46,648 nucleotides of DNA from positions 1 through 46,648 of the forward strand of contig CALSCO010001169.1 in assembly GCA_943704415.1 (NCBI GenBank), given 5' to 3'. Position numbers and translations under genes: made by a program. Position 1 is the first letter of the stretch. Every line of letters starts with the position of its first letter. The DNA comes from Parvularia atlantis. Its lineage: Eukaryota; Opisthokonta; Rotosphaerida. The notes under the pieces are model-generated. The model had not been told where the DNA came from. It made no database searches and saw nothing but the letters and a program-made list of their open reading frames with translations. Of this stretch, positions 23,329-33,533 are shown piece by piece.

Positions 23329-25085
23329 ATGGTGCGGAGCGACGCCGCGTTCCTCTTCTTCGACGGCGAGGTCGCGCTCGGCCCCGTCACGACGCCCGAG
23401 CGCGTCCTGCGCGCGCGCCAGGCGTTGCAGCGCCGCCGCACCGTCATCGTGCGCCCGGGCGAGCGGCAGCGGCGCGACGGTGCGTTCCGCATTCTTCGTG
23501 GTTCGCGGAGGCTGACCGCGAGGCGAGGACGCAGCTGCGACGGTGCTGCAGCGCTGGTGGCGCAGCGTGCGGGCGCGGCGCGTGGCGGCCGTGCGGCACA
23601 TCGCGGCGTGGTGGACGCGGCGGCAGGACGCGCGCGCCCTGGCCGACGTGCGGCCGCTGCAGTCGTGCGCCGTCGTCGTGAGCGTGCTGCTGCGGCTATG
23701 GAGCATGACGGCGACCAGCGCGGACGGCGAGCGCTGGCGGTTCGTACGCACGCGCTGGGCCGTGACGGTGCTGCAGCGGCTCGTGCGGCGCCGCATCGAG
23801 CACAAGCGCAAAAGGGCCGCGGCGGCGGCCGCAGTCTCCGCCCCCGCGTGCGTCCTTCTGCACGCTCGTCGCGCGTTCGCTGACGGCAGCACCAGGTCGA
23901 GCGCGTCGCTTGCGATCGAGGAGAAGCGGCGCGCACTGCGCGAGATCAAGCTCAAGCGCATGCTGCTGCAGAGCCAGCTGGGCGGCGCGGGCGCCGTGGG
24001 CGGGCCGTCGATGGCCGAGTTGGTGTCGCAGCAGCGCGTGACGCAGGTGGCCGAGAACGCGGTGCGTCGCGCGCTCGCTGACGTCTTGGCTGTGCACGCC
24101 TCACACTCGTACGCGTAGCGGCGCGTGCTCTCGCTCACCGACGACGAGCTCGCGACCGTGACGGAGCTGTACACGCAGCAAAATGCCGGGTACCGCCGCA
24201 CGTTCCGCACGGAGGAGGTCGTGCTGGCGCAGGCGCCGCCGCCGGGCCGGCACCCGTACCGCTACAGCGCGGTGATCGAACATGAGGCACGTGCCGCGTG
24301 CCCCGTTCTTCGTGGCGAGGCGGAATGCGCTGACGCGCGCGGTGCAGGAAAACAAGGACTACTCGGTCAAGCCGGCCGGCGTGCGCGGCGTGCGCTGGAA
24401 CGACGTGCCGTTTGTGTTTGACGACGAGCCGCTGCCCGAGTGGGCCGCGGTGCGGTCTCCTCTTTGCTCTGATCGTGCGCGAATGCTTGCTCACCAAGCG
24501 CGTCGCAGTCATCGAGCAGCACCGGCAGCAGTAGGCCAGCCACACCCGTCAAGCCGTGCCTTGTTCCCGTACGCCCCGGTGGCATGCGCGAGGCGTGTCT
24601 GATGCGCGCGCGCACGCGCAGACGCCGAAGAAGGGCGTGCTCGACCTGCTGCCGACCCGCCTCTCGCCGATGGTGATCGCGCGGTGCGTGTGCGCAGACG
24701 TGCGCTGGTGCACGCGCTTGACCGCCAGCCGGGCTGCAGGGTCAAGTACATGCCGCCGGTCGTGATTGCTGTGCCGGCGCCCGTGTCCGCAGCCACGCCG
24801 GCGCCGATGACGCCCAAGCGTCGCACATCGCTCGCCCTCGCACCGTCACCCGCCGTCAACACGCCCGCGCGCCGACGCGACTCGCTCGCGCCCAAGGTGC
24901 GCCGATCTCGCTGGTTGCAGCTGCGTACTCACGCGTCCGCGCGACAGGGCAACGTCACGCTCGTCACCGCGCCGCCTGCACGATCCACCGCGTCGCCCGC
25001 ACCCCCGCCCACGTCCAGCACCACGCCCGCGCGCAAGCCGCCGACGCTGCCGCAACGCCCGCTGCAACGCCCGCTGCGTACATAG
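23329..25085 (+). CDS. Unrecognised protein with IQ-like basic helices
   Basis: I do not recognise this family. Start ATG at 23329 ([20 protein letters not shown]); an in-frame upstream ATG at 23293 overlaps the alternative NUP205 start. Joining short introns gives about 430 residues. Basic aromatic helices resembling IQ motifs appear twice ([30 protein letters not shown]), which would suggest calmodulin or light-chain binding. A charged helix follows ([19 protein letters not shown]), then [19 protein letters not shown], then [40 protein letters not shown] and a long Pro/Thr/Ala-rich tail ending QRPLRT and a TAG. One acceptor appears to be TAG (near 24119). The motifs [19 protein letters not shown] and LPTRLSPMV look conserved rather than low-complexity and would be the best search seeds. 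Confidence 0.6.
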
Positions 25086-25177
25086 AAAAGGCGCCCTGAT
25101 TTTGTCTATCCATTTTACGTGTCGTGTACGGGATCGCAGGGCCGCGAACAGTATGGCGCTTGGCGCGCGCCGTTCGA

Positions 25178-25770
25178 ATGGCGCGCCACTCACTCGCCGG
25201 TCGTTCGCGCGCCGCGTCCGCAGTGTCGCAGGGCGCGGTCGACTACCCGGTGCGCGTCCGTGCTGCAGCAGCTGCTGCCCGGGATCGCGGCGCATCGGGG
25301 GGCTGACGTGCATCGGCGCAGTACAAGTGGATCAACGACAGCATCCACGGGCACATCCAGCTCGACAAGGCGCGCGCGGGGCGGCTGATCGGGCGCGGTC
25401 GACGTCGCTGGCTGAGATGCGCGTGCGCGATGTACAGGCGATCCTCGAATACGTCGACACGGAGCAGTTCCAGCGCCTGCGCGACCTTAAGCAGATGGGC
25501 AGCGCGTACCTCGTCTTCCCGGGCGCGTCGCACAACCGCTTCGAGCACTCGCTCGGTGCGCGCGCCGGGACGTGCGTGCTCGTGCTCAGAGCTTGACGAG
25601 AGGCGTGTGCGCGCGCACCAGGCACGTGCCACCTTGCAGGGACGATGATCTCGCGCTTCCAGCGCACGCAGCCCGAGCTCGGCATCAGCGACGTCGACGT
25701 GATGAACGTGAAGATCGCGGGGCTGTGCCACGACCTCGGTGCGTGCGCACGCGCGCGCGCTTACGCGCGC

Positions 25771-25804
<34 letters not shown>

Positions 25805-27549
25805 CTTGCACTCACGATCCATGCGCGTGTGCAGGCCACGGGCCGTTCAGCCACGTGTTTGATAACGAGTTTATCCGTCGCGCGCGGTGCGTCACTGCTG
25901 CGTTGCACGGCGCAGCTCACGCGCGCCGGACGCAGGCCCGGCAGCACGTGGACGCACGAGGAGGGCTCGCAGATGATGATCCAGCACCTCGTGGACGACA
26001 ACCAGATCGACGTCGAGTCGGACGACCTCGCGTTCATCAAGCGGCTGATCGACGGCGTGCCGCAGTCGGAGGCGTGCGTGGCGCAGCGTTCGCGTGGCGC
26101 AGCGTGCACCGACGTTGCACGTGCGCGCGTGCGTGGGGCTAGCGAGCGTGCGGAGCGCGGGTTCATGTACGAGATCGTGGCCAACAAGCGCAACTCGGTC
26201 GACGTGGACAAGTTCGACTACATCTCGCGCGACTGCCACAACGTCGGGCTCAAGACGTCGTACGACTTTGACCGGCTGATCAACCTGAACCGCGTGATTA
26301 ACAACGAGATCTGCTACCATTCAAAGGGTGCGCCGCGCGCTGCAAACCTCGTTTGCGCGCTGATCGTGAGCGCAGAGATCTTCAACATGTACGAGATGTT
26401 CCACACGCGCTACTCGCTCTTCAAGCGCATCTACACCCACCGCGTGGGTGCGTGGCGCCGGGGCACACTGTGGCACCGGTGCGCGCTCACGCCACTGCAC
26501 GCGTGGCAGGCAAGGCGATCGAGCTCATGATCACCGACGCGCTGGTCGCCGCCGACCCGTACCTGCACATCAGCGACATGGTGCACGACCCGGAGCAGTA
26601 CCTGCACCTGACCGACTCGATCCTGCACGACATCGCCGTGTCCAAGGCGCCCGAGCTCGAGCGCGCGCGCAGCATCATCAAGGACCTGCGGCGGCGGCAT
26701 CTGTACAAGTTTGTCGACGACGTGCTGCTGTCGCGCGAGGCGCAAGCGCAGGGCAACCTGACCAAGGCACGCGCACGAACGCGGCTGCTGCACACCACCG
26801 GCTGATAAGGCGCGATACGGCGCGGGTGCGGCAGGCGACGGTCACGCCCAAGTGCATCCTCGAGTACAAGCCGCCCGACAGCGACCTGAGCGAGGACGAC
26901 CTCATCGTCGACTTCCTGCGCATCAACTACGCGATGAAGGACAACAACCCGGTTGACCGGGTCAAGTTCTACTCGCGCTACAACGACTACGGTGCGCGGC
27001 ACGGCACCGCGTTGTGCAGCGTCTGACGTAGGCGCGTGTGTGCGTGTGTGCAGAGGCGTTCACGATCGACCGACACAAGGTCAGCTTCGTCATCCCCGAG
27101 ACGTTCGAGGAGACGATCGTGCGGGTGTTTGCGCGCAATCCGGACAAGGTCGCGCCCTCGTAGCGCGCTCTTTCGCCCGCATTGCCCTCACCGCCGCGGC
27201 AGATGGCGCTCATCCAGGCCACGTTCCGCAACTGGGTGCGGCAGGTGCTCGGCGGGCTGATGCAGCACGTGCGTGGCGCGCATGGGCCGCGGTGCAGCTG
27301 ACCGGCGACACGCGCGCGCCGCAGGGCATCACGCCGAACCCCGTGCACAACATCCCACCCAACTTTCAGTCGCCACGCAAGCGACGCGATCTCAGCGCGG
27401 GTGCGTCGCCCTTGGCGTCGCACAGCGTAAGCGCGGGCGACCTCATGGCGGCGGCGGTGGCGGCGGGCGAGATGGAGGACGGGCGCGCGTACGCGAGCGC
27501 GACGGCAGACCTGTTTGACGCGAGCAAGCGCGTGCGGCTGCAGTTTTGA
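25178..27549 (+). CDS. SAMHD1: SAMHD1-like dNTP triphosphohydrolase (HD domain), no SAM domain
   Basis: HD-domain enzyme that in characterised relatives cleaves dNTPs to deoxynucleosides and triphosphate, controlling the nucleotide pool. Exon 1 (25178-25249) encodes [18 protein letters not shown] and on to DYP; exon 2 (25322-25369) starts [16 protein letters not shown]. Collinear SAMHD1 motifs: [52 protein letters not shown] (metal-binding HD split by an intron after LG), [95 protein letters not shown] and [19 protein letters not shown]. It ends ASKRVRLQF and a TGA, close to the SAMHD1 C-terminus. The N-terminus is too short for a SAM domain. One intron (25370-25437) seems to be GC-AG. Introns include a GT microsatellite. 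Confidence 0.9.
25771..25792. repeat. (GT)11 microsatellite followed by ATGT repeats
   Basis: Eleven GT units, then ATGT units to about 25804, inside the SAMHD1-like intron that separates CHDLG from HGPFSHVF in the catalytic HD motif. Confidence 0.85.
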
Positions 27550-27707
27550 GGCGGGGACCTATTTTCGCTAGTTCTCTTTCCGCTGCTGCTGCATGTAGAC
27601 GGCAAAGCATGGTGCAAGATGCCAAGAACAGCCAGTGGGATCGTACAGGGCGGGAGGAGGGGACGGCGGCCGGCCAAAGCGGCACACACGCGGCGCGCTT
27701 TGCGGCC

Positions 27708-29659
27708 TCAGAAAAACGCGTGATCGTCGCCACCCGTGACGGCCGTCGCGAGCTCGTCCAGCTCGTCCAGCGACCGCTGCAGGCTCGCGTCGGACGAGGC
27801 CATGAGCACCGAGGCGGTCTGGCGGGCGCGGCGCATCGGGTCAGACGATGAGCGAGAGACGCGCTCGAGGCCGTGCCTTGGACGACCGCTGCTGCTTGCT
27901 GCTTGCCACGCCGTTGGTCTTCGCTGCTGTGCCGTTGTAGCCCATGTCGACGTCGAACGTGGCGGCGCGCACGGCAACGCTGGTCGGGCGCGGGGGCTGC
28001 GGCGCGTGTGCGGGGGCGTCAGCGTGCGAGCTGCACCTAACGCAGTGGCGGAACCTTGGCCGGCTTCGGCACGGGCGACGGCAGGCTCTGCGGCGCCGAG
28101 TTGCTGCCGAGCTGTGCGCGGCAGTGTGAGCACAGCATCGCGCTCGGCCGCGACGGGCGCACGATCGGCGTGCTCGTCTCGAGCGACTGCTCCAGCTGGT
28201 CCCAGTCGCTGCTGCCGTCGTCCTCCAAGATGCGCTTGGGCATGCTGATGGCCGGCACTACTTTGACAGTGTGCGTCAGGGCTACAGTGCGCGGCGGACA
28301 GCGCGCACCCGATGTGGCGCGTCCACCCATCTTGACCTTGTCGGCGAAGTAGTAGTCGACCTCGACCATGAACGTCTTGAAGAGGATCGGCGGCATGTCA
28401 AGGCAGGGTGAAAAGATGACGCCGAGGTTGCTGAGGGTCATCTTGTTCACGTCCGACAGGGCCACAACTGCGCCGCATGTCGGAGTTAGCGCGCTCGTTT
28501 GGCGCACACACCGAGGGGCGCACCGCGCGACAAATGCCGCATCAGCCATGCCAGCAGCGTGTAGTTGCACGACGGCAGCTGGTTGACGAGCTTTTTCAGC
28601 CTGGCGTTGCGCTCGCTCTCGTCGCCCATGGCTGCGATGTGAGCCGTGAGCACGAGCGTAGCTTCCGCGCACTGCAGCGCACAGCTAGCCGCCTGGAACT
28701 CGTTGCTCAGGTCCCGCGTGAGCACGGGCTCGGGCAGCTCGCGCAGGTACAGCTTGAGCAGACCGGCGACGCTGCGGACGGGCGCGGCGGTCAGGCTGCG
28801 TCGGCGACCAGGCCACCGGCCGCCCCACGCGCACCCGTGCGGGTCGATGAGGTCGTCCATTAGGCTGACCTTCTGGCCCGTGTTGTACAGGTGCTTGACG
28901 TTGTTGACGCGCGACGTGCTGCCCGGGATGCGGTAGATGCCCTCCTCGCGCAGGCCTAAGTCAGCGCGTGAGCGCACGTTCTACAAGCCGCGGCACGCCG
29001 ACGCGCACCGCGCTCGTCCAGGAACGTGATGCACTGCTCCACGATCGCCGGCAGCTCCACGCTCTTGGACAGGCGCGAGACGTTGACGGCCTCCTGCAGC
29101 GGCAGGCCAAACACCTGCGTCCGTCGCGCTGCAATGAGCCATCGGAGCGCAGCGGGCCGCAGCGCAGCAGCACCTGCGCGGCCTTGGCTGAGTCGATGGA
29201 CGGGGAGCTGAGCGGCGACGAGCCGTTGCCTGCGCGCGTCACGTGTGTGTGAGCGATGTGGCGCCGCGGGGGGGCAGCGCGCCGGCGCCACGCACTCGAC
29301 GTGCGCGAGTCGGTGCGGCGGAGCATCGCGCTAAAGTCGGGCTTCTTCATGCTTTTGGCCTTGTCGATCATCTCGCTGCTCTTCTCGGCCATCTTGGAGC
29401 CGAGCTGTGAGCTCTTCTCGGCGAAGCGCGCGCCGGCCTTGGCGCTGGCCTTGTTTTTGGTGGGCGGGCGTGAGCCGTGCAGGAGGACAGCGCGTGCCTC
29501 GTCCCGGCGCACCTTCTTGGCGCTCGCCGCGAACCGCGAAAAGCGCTCGCGCAGCGTCGTGCCGCTGCCACCGCCCGCTGCCGCTGCCGCGCCCTCGCCG
29601 TCGTCGCCGTCGTCCGCGCCGACGTAGGGCGACGTCGGCGCGTCGTCGTCGTCCTCCAT
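27708..29659 (-). CDS. RhoGAP-domain protein
   Basis: GTPase-activating protein for Rho/Rac-type small GTPases. Start ATG at 29659 (MEDDDDAPTSPYVGADDG). The N-terminal part is basic and amphipathic (TLRERFSRFAASAKKVRRDE, AEKSSEMIDKAKSMKKPDF). The RhoGAP domain spans about 28300-29100: VFGLPLQEAVNVSRL, EEGIYRIPGSTSRVNNVKHL with the catalytic arginine finger in GIYRI, VAGLLKLYLRELPEPVL and NKMTLSNLGVIFSPCL. The tail holds ISMPKRILEDDGSSDWDQLE, a Ser/Pro-rich stretch and TFDVDMGYNGTAAKTNG. The last join appears to be a GC-AG intron (27819-27876), giving a C-terminus TASVLMASSDAS...DDHAFF and a TGA. If that site is not used, the protein stops earlier at 27841. No membrane span, PH or SH3 domain is seen. 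Confidence 0.86.
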
Positions 29660-29842
29660 ACGCGCACGCTTGTCGATCTGTGCCGCGTTTGGCGCGCCGA
29701 TCGGTTGCTGTGCGGCTCTTCGTTGCTACGTGCTTTTTTTTTTTTTTTTTTTTTTTTTTCACTGAAGCTTTTTTTTCAGTTTTTCAGTCTGCGTCACGCT
29801 CATTCGACTTGAGTTTTTCTTGCGTCCAGGTCGACCAGCACG
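29660..29842. promoter_or_regulatory. Divergent promoter with poly-T tract
   Basis: 183 bp between the start codons of the RhoGAP gene (-) and the amidohydrolase (+). It contains T26 at 29734-29759 and T8 at 29769-29776. Long poly(dA:dT) tracts often exclude nucleosomes at promoters; whether this one does is inferred. Confidence 0.5.
29734..29759. repeat. T26 homopolymer
   Basis: Twenty-six consecutive T residues in the divergent RhoGAP/amidohydrolase intergenic region, striking in GC-rich surroundings. Confidence 0.9.
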
Positions 29843-31541
29843 ATGAGCAGCACCAGCAGCACGCTCGACGCCGCGATCGCGGCCGTGCTGCCAGACATGG
29901 TCCGTGAGCACGCACCGATCGCACGCACGCACGGCGCTGACTTGGACGCCTCGCGCGCAGGTCGCCCTCCGCCACGACATCCACCAGCACCCGGAGCCGG
30001 GCTTCGAGGAGCGCCGCACGCACGGCGTGATCAAGGCCGAGCTCGAGCGGTGGCCCGCCTGCGTCGCCGCGTCGCCCCGATGCTGACCGTGGTCGTGCAC
30101 GCCGCAGCCTCGGCCTGCGCAAGATCCAGGTGCTCGCGGGCACGGGCATCGTCGCCGACATCGAGGGCACGGGCGCGGCGGGCGCGGCAAGCGAGGGCGC
30201 GGTCGCGTGCATCGCGCTGCGCGCCGACATGGGTGCGACGTACTGCACGCATCGTGTCACCAGCACACTCAGGCTGGACGCGGGCGCACACAGACGCCCT
30301 GCGCATGACCGAGGACCCCAACGAGCTGCCGTACCGCTCGCAGAACGCCGGCGCCGCGCACATGTGCGGCCACGACGGCCACATGGCCTCGCTCGTCGGC
30401 GCCGCGCGGCTGCTCGTGCAGGCGCAGGACCGGATCCCGCAGGGCAAGCGCGTGCGCCTGCTCTTCCAGCCGGCGGAGGAGGGCCCCGGCGGCGCGCTGC
30501 CGCTGATCGAGGGCGGCGCGCTCGAGGGCGTGGACGAGGTCTACGGCTACCACAACTGGCCGGTCGTGCCGCTCGGCGTGGTCTCGGTCGTCGCCGGCCC
30601 GCTCATGGCGCACGTCGCCGACTTTGACATCGACGTCGTTGGCCGCGGCGGCCACGCCTCGACGCCGCACCTGTGCGTCGACCCGGTCATCGCCGCCGCG
30701 CACGTCATCACCGCGCTGCAGACCGTCGTCTCGCGCTCGATCAGCTCGGCCGTGCGTCGCCATCCGCACGCGGAGCCGCAGGCTTGCTGACGGCGCCGTG
30801 CGCAGACCAACGCCGTCGTCACCGTCGCGGCCGTGCACGCCGGCACGACGCACAACGTGATCCCGGACAAGGTTGCGCTGCGGGTGCGTGTCTGCCGGCT
30901 CCGTGAGCGACAGTGGTGGACTGACGCGCACACCGGCCGCAGGGCACGATCCGCGACGTCAACGCGGGCGTGTACGAGACGATTGTGCAGCGCGTGAAGC
31001 AGATCGTCACGGCGACGGCCGAGGCGCACGGCTGCACGGCGCAGGTGCGTGCGCGGGCGCGGCGGCAGCGTGCCCTTGACAGTCGCGCCGCGCCACAGAT
31101 CACCATCAAGTCGACGTACCCGGTGCTCGTCAACCACGCGAAGGAGACCGAGCACGTCGTGCGGGTGCGTGTGCCGCTCCATACATGCCTCCGCTCAGCC
31201 ACGCACGCGCGCGTGCCCGTCCAGGTCGCCAAGGCCGCGCTCGGCAATGACGCCGTCAGCAGCGCCGACCTGCCAAAGATGGGCGCGGAGGACTTTGCCT
31301 ACTACCGTGCGTCGTCGCCCTCAACACACTTGGCACTTGGCTGCTGCTGACTCGCTGCTGCGCACCGGCAGTGCAGCACCGCCCGGGCTGCTTCTACTTC
31401 CTCGGCGGCGGCGAGCCCGGCCGCCTCAACGCGATCTGCCACAGCACCAAGTTCGACTTCAACGACGGCATCCTCCCGATCTCGCTCAAGATGTACGTGC
31501 GCCTGGTCGAGGACCGTCTGGGCGTGCGCCTGTTTGCGTGA
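29843..31541 (+). CDS. M20-family amidohydrolase (aminoacyl-amide / IAA-amino acid hydrolase-like)
   Basis: Zinc-dependent peptidase-family M20 (M20D-like) hydrolase of N-acyl amino acids, similar to hippurate hydrolases and plant auxin-conjugate hydrolases. Start ATG at 29843 (MSSTSSTLDAAIAAVLPDM); an intron then leads to VALRHDIHQHPEPGFEERRT, the typical N-terminal motif. Metal-site motifs are present: HMCGHDGHMASLVGAARLL, FQPAEEGPGGALPLIEGGAL, YGYHNWPVVPLGVVSV and LPKMGAEDFAYY. The dimerisation domain has GRGGHASTPHLCVDPV and VHAGTTHNVIPDKVAL. It ends RLVEDRLGVRLFA and a TGA. No signal peptide or membrane span is seen, so a cytosolic enzyme is likely. The natural substrate cannot be told from sequence. 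Confidence 0.88.
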
Positions 31542-31631
31542 GCGCCCCCCTTGCCCGGTGACTGCGTGTCGTGCTGGCGCGTGCTTCTTTGTCAGGATCG
31601 CGTCGTGCAACGGGACAAGGGAGACACGCGT

Positions 31632-33353
31632 TCAGATGTGCGAGGCGCTGGCCGAGTGGCCGACGACGTTGCGCAGGTCGAGCTCTGAGCCGAGGACGAT
31701 GTGGTGCAGCTTGACCATGCGCGGGTGCACGGGAAGGAGCGGCGGCAGCGGCGGCAGGGCCGGCACGGGCGGCAGCGGCGGCAGGCTCATGTCGGCGGGC
31801 GGCATGGGCGGCATGGGCGGGAGCTCGCCGACGGACGCGGTCGCGCGGGCGGGCACAGGCGCGGCAGCAGCGGGAGCGACGGGCTCAGCGGGCTCGGCGG
31901 GCTGAGCAACGGCGCGACCGGCAGCGCTGCGCGGCGGCGGCGGCACGGCAGCGGGCGCCGAGGCGCGACCGGCGGCGATGCTAGCGGCCATCACGGCCGA
32001 GGGCTTCTCGGCGCGCTTGGCCTCGTTGACGAGCGGCTTGAGCGGGAGCTCGATCTCGCGCAGCTCGTTGAGGCGGATCGAGACGAGCGACTTTTGCATG
32101 AGGCGCTGGACGGGGTCGTCGCCGTTCTGGCGCTCGAAGACGGGCGTGTGGACGGCCTGACGGAGGACGACGATGTGCTCGCGGGCCATGGCAAGCTCGG
32201 TGCGCTGGCGCTCGAGCGTGCGGATGTCGCCCTGGAGCGTGCCGAGCGTGTCCTGCTTGACGCGCTCGCGGCGGGCCTCAAGCAGACGGATCTTGTCGCG
32301 CAGCTGCTCGATGACTGTGTTGAAGCGCTGGTCGATCTGCGACGAGATGCCGACCTGGCGGCGCGTGAGGTCGCCCAGGAGGTCGTCCACGTCAAACAGG
32401 GCCTTGTTGATGGTCGTGAGGCGGTCGCTGATCGCGTGGTAGCGCTCATCGATCGACGCACGCGCCTTGGAGATGGCTACCTCGACCGTCGTGACGGCGT
32501 GCTGGTAGTGGAACCCGCCGTCGGCGTGGCAGTCGGGGCAGATGAGCACGTTGCAGTCGTCGCAGAAGCCCGTCACGCCCGCGGGGCTGTGCACGGAGCA
32601 GGTGTGCTGCGGGTGCAGCGCAAACTCTGTCAGCGCGTGGTCCTTGGTCTTCTTGGTCAGGCGGTGGTCCTCGGCGTGCTTGGCGCAGAGGAACTGGGCG
32701 CACTGGACGCACTCGTAGCGCGACGGCGGCCCGTCGACGCAGGCCGCGCACGGCGGTGTGCGCCGGTGCGGCAGCAGCACCGCGTCCTCGGTGAACCACT
32801 GCCGGCAGACGGCGCCGGGCTCGAGCTTGTGCTTGCAGCGCTTCTCGAGTGTCGGGTCGAGCGCGCACGAGACGCAGATGCGGTGCAGGCACGGCAGGAC
32901 CGCGGCGGGGCGCTCGCCCTCGGGGTCGGTGAACTCTTTGTCGCACGAGGGGCACCACGCGTGCGGGTCCTCGTGCGTCGCCCGCCCGGGCTCGCCGGCC
33001 GCCGTGCCGGTCTTGGTGCCGCGGCGCAGCTGCAGCACGCCCGCGAAGCTCTGCGGGCGCGGCCGGTTGAACGGCACCGTCGCCGTGTCGTTGTCGTCTT
33101 CACGCGGCACGTTGCTCGCGTTGCCCGCGACGGTCTGCGAGGCGCGCAGCTGCTGCAGCTGCTGGTCGGCCGTTGTGGTGCGCATCGGCGGCGGCGAGGA
33201 GGGGCCGAGCAGCGTCGGGTCGAGCACGAAGGGCACGACGTCGCTGTTGAGCGGGATCAGCCCCGGCAGTGGCTTGTTGGCGAGCACGCCCGCGCGCTCG
33301 GTCGGCCGGCGGCGCAGCACCGAGCCCGCGCGCTTCCGGAACGAGGCGAACAT
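31632..33353 (-). CDS. RING/B-box/coiled-coil (TRIM-like) protein, intronless
   Basis: A single uninterrupted 573-residue frame starting MFASFRKRAGSVLRRRP. The order is that of RBCC/TRIM proteins: a RING-like zinc site (WCPSCDKEF...LPCLHRICVSCAL, then RCKHKLEPGAVC); a first B-box (CAACVDGPPSRYECVQCAQF then LCAKHAEDH); a second B-box (HTCSVHSPAGVTGFCDDCN then VLICPDCHADGGFHYQH); and a long coiled coil of about 150 residues (IDERYHAISDRLTTINKALF to TLERQRTELAMAREHIVV). The C-terminal third is Ala/Pro-rich with PPMPPMPP-type repeats and ends HHIVLGSELDLRNVVGHSAS. TRIM proteins are often ubiquitin ligases; the RING spacing here is irregular, so ligase activity is uncertain. The lack of introns sets it apart from nearly every neighbour. 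Confidence 0.87.
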   Translation of the reverse strand: MFASFRKRAGSVLRRRPTERAGVLANKPLPGLIPLNSDVVPFVLDPTLLGPSSPPPMRTTTADQQLQQLRASQTVAGNASNVPREDDNDTATVPFNRPRPQSFAGVLQLRRGTKTGTAAGEPGRATHEDPHAWCPSCDKEFTDPEGERPAAVLPCLHRICVSCALDPTLEKRCKHKLEPGAVCRQWFTEDAVLLPHRRTPPCAACVDGPPSRYECVQCAQFLCAKHAEDHRLTKKTKDHALTEFALHPQHTCSVHSPAGVTGFCDDCNVLICPDCHADGGFHYQHAVTTVEVAISKARASIDERYHAISDRLTTINKALFDVDDLLGDLTRRQVGISSQIDQRFNTVIEQLRDKIRLLEARRERVKQDTLGTLQGDIRTLERQRTELAMAREHIVVLRQAVHTPVFERQNGDDPVQRLMQKSLVSIRLNELREIELPLKPLVNEAKRAEKPSAVMAASIAAGRASAPAAVPPPPRSAAGRAVAQPAEPAEPVAPAAAAPVPARATASVGELPPMPPMPPADMSLPPLPPVPALPPLPPLLPVHPRMVKLHHIVLGSELDLRNVVGHSASASHI

Positions 33354-33533
33354 CCCCCAGGCGGCGCTATATCCTACGGGAGAAAAATGCGCCGCTGACC
33401 AATCGCGTGCTAGGCGCAGTTGTCCTTCAGCGGTGTAGGGGCACTGATCGTTAGCTGTAGAAGCGGCGCTGTCCTTGCCGGTGGTCCCTGACCTCCTCTG
33501 CCGTGTCCTTGCAGTCGAGCTAGCTTGACGCGG
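33354..33533. promoter_or_regulatory. Divergent promoter between RBCC and organellar RF2 genes
   Basis: 180 bp between the two start codons. It includes a TATAT element near 33369 and a CCAAT box at 33399-33403. Both are weak, position-based suggestions. Confidence 0.4.

Noticed and set aside
33366-33376. TATA box for the RBCC gene
   Set aside because: It lies about 15 bp from the RBCC start codon, too close for a TATA-driven leader, and could equally belong to the divergent gene or to neither.
31701-33398. 565-codon open frame on the plus strand opposite the RBCC gene
   Set aside because: The minus frame has ordered zinc and B-box motifs and a coiled coil. The plus frame is its low-information mirror, open because GC-rich codons rarely give stops on the other strand.
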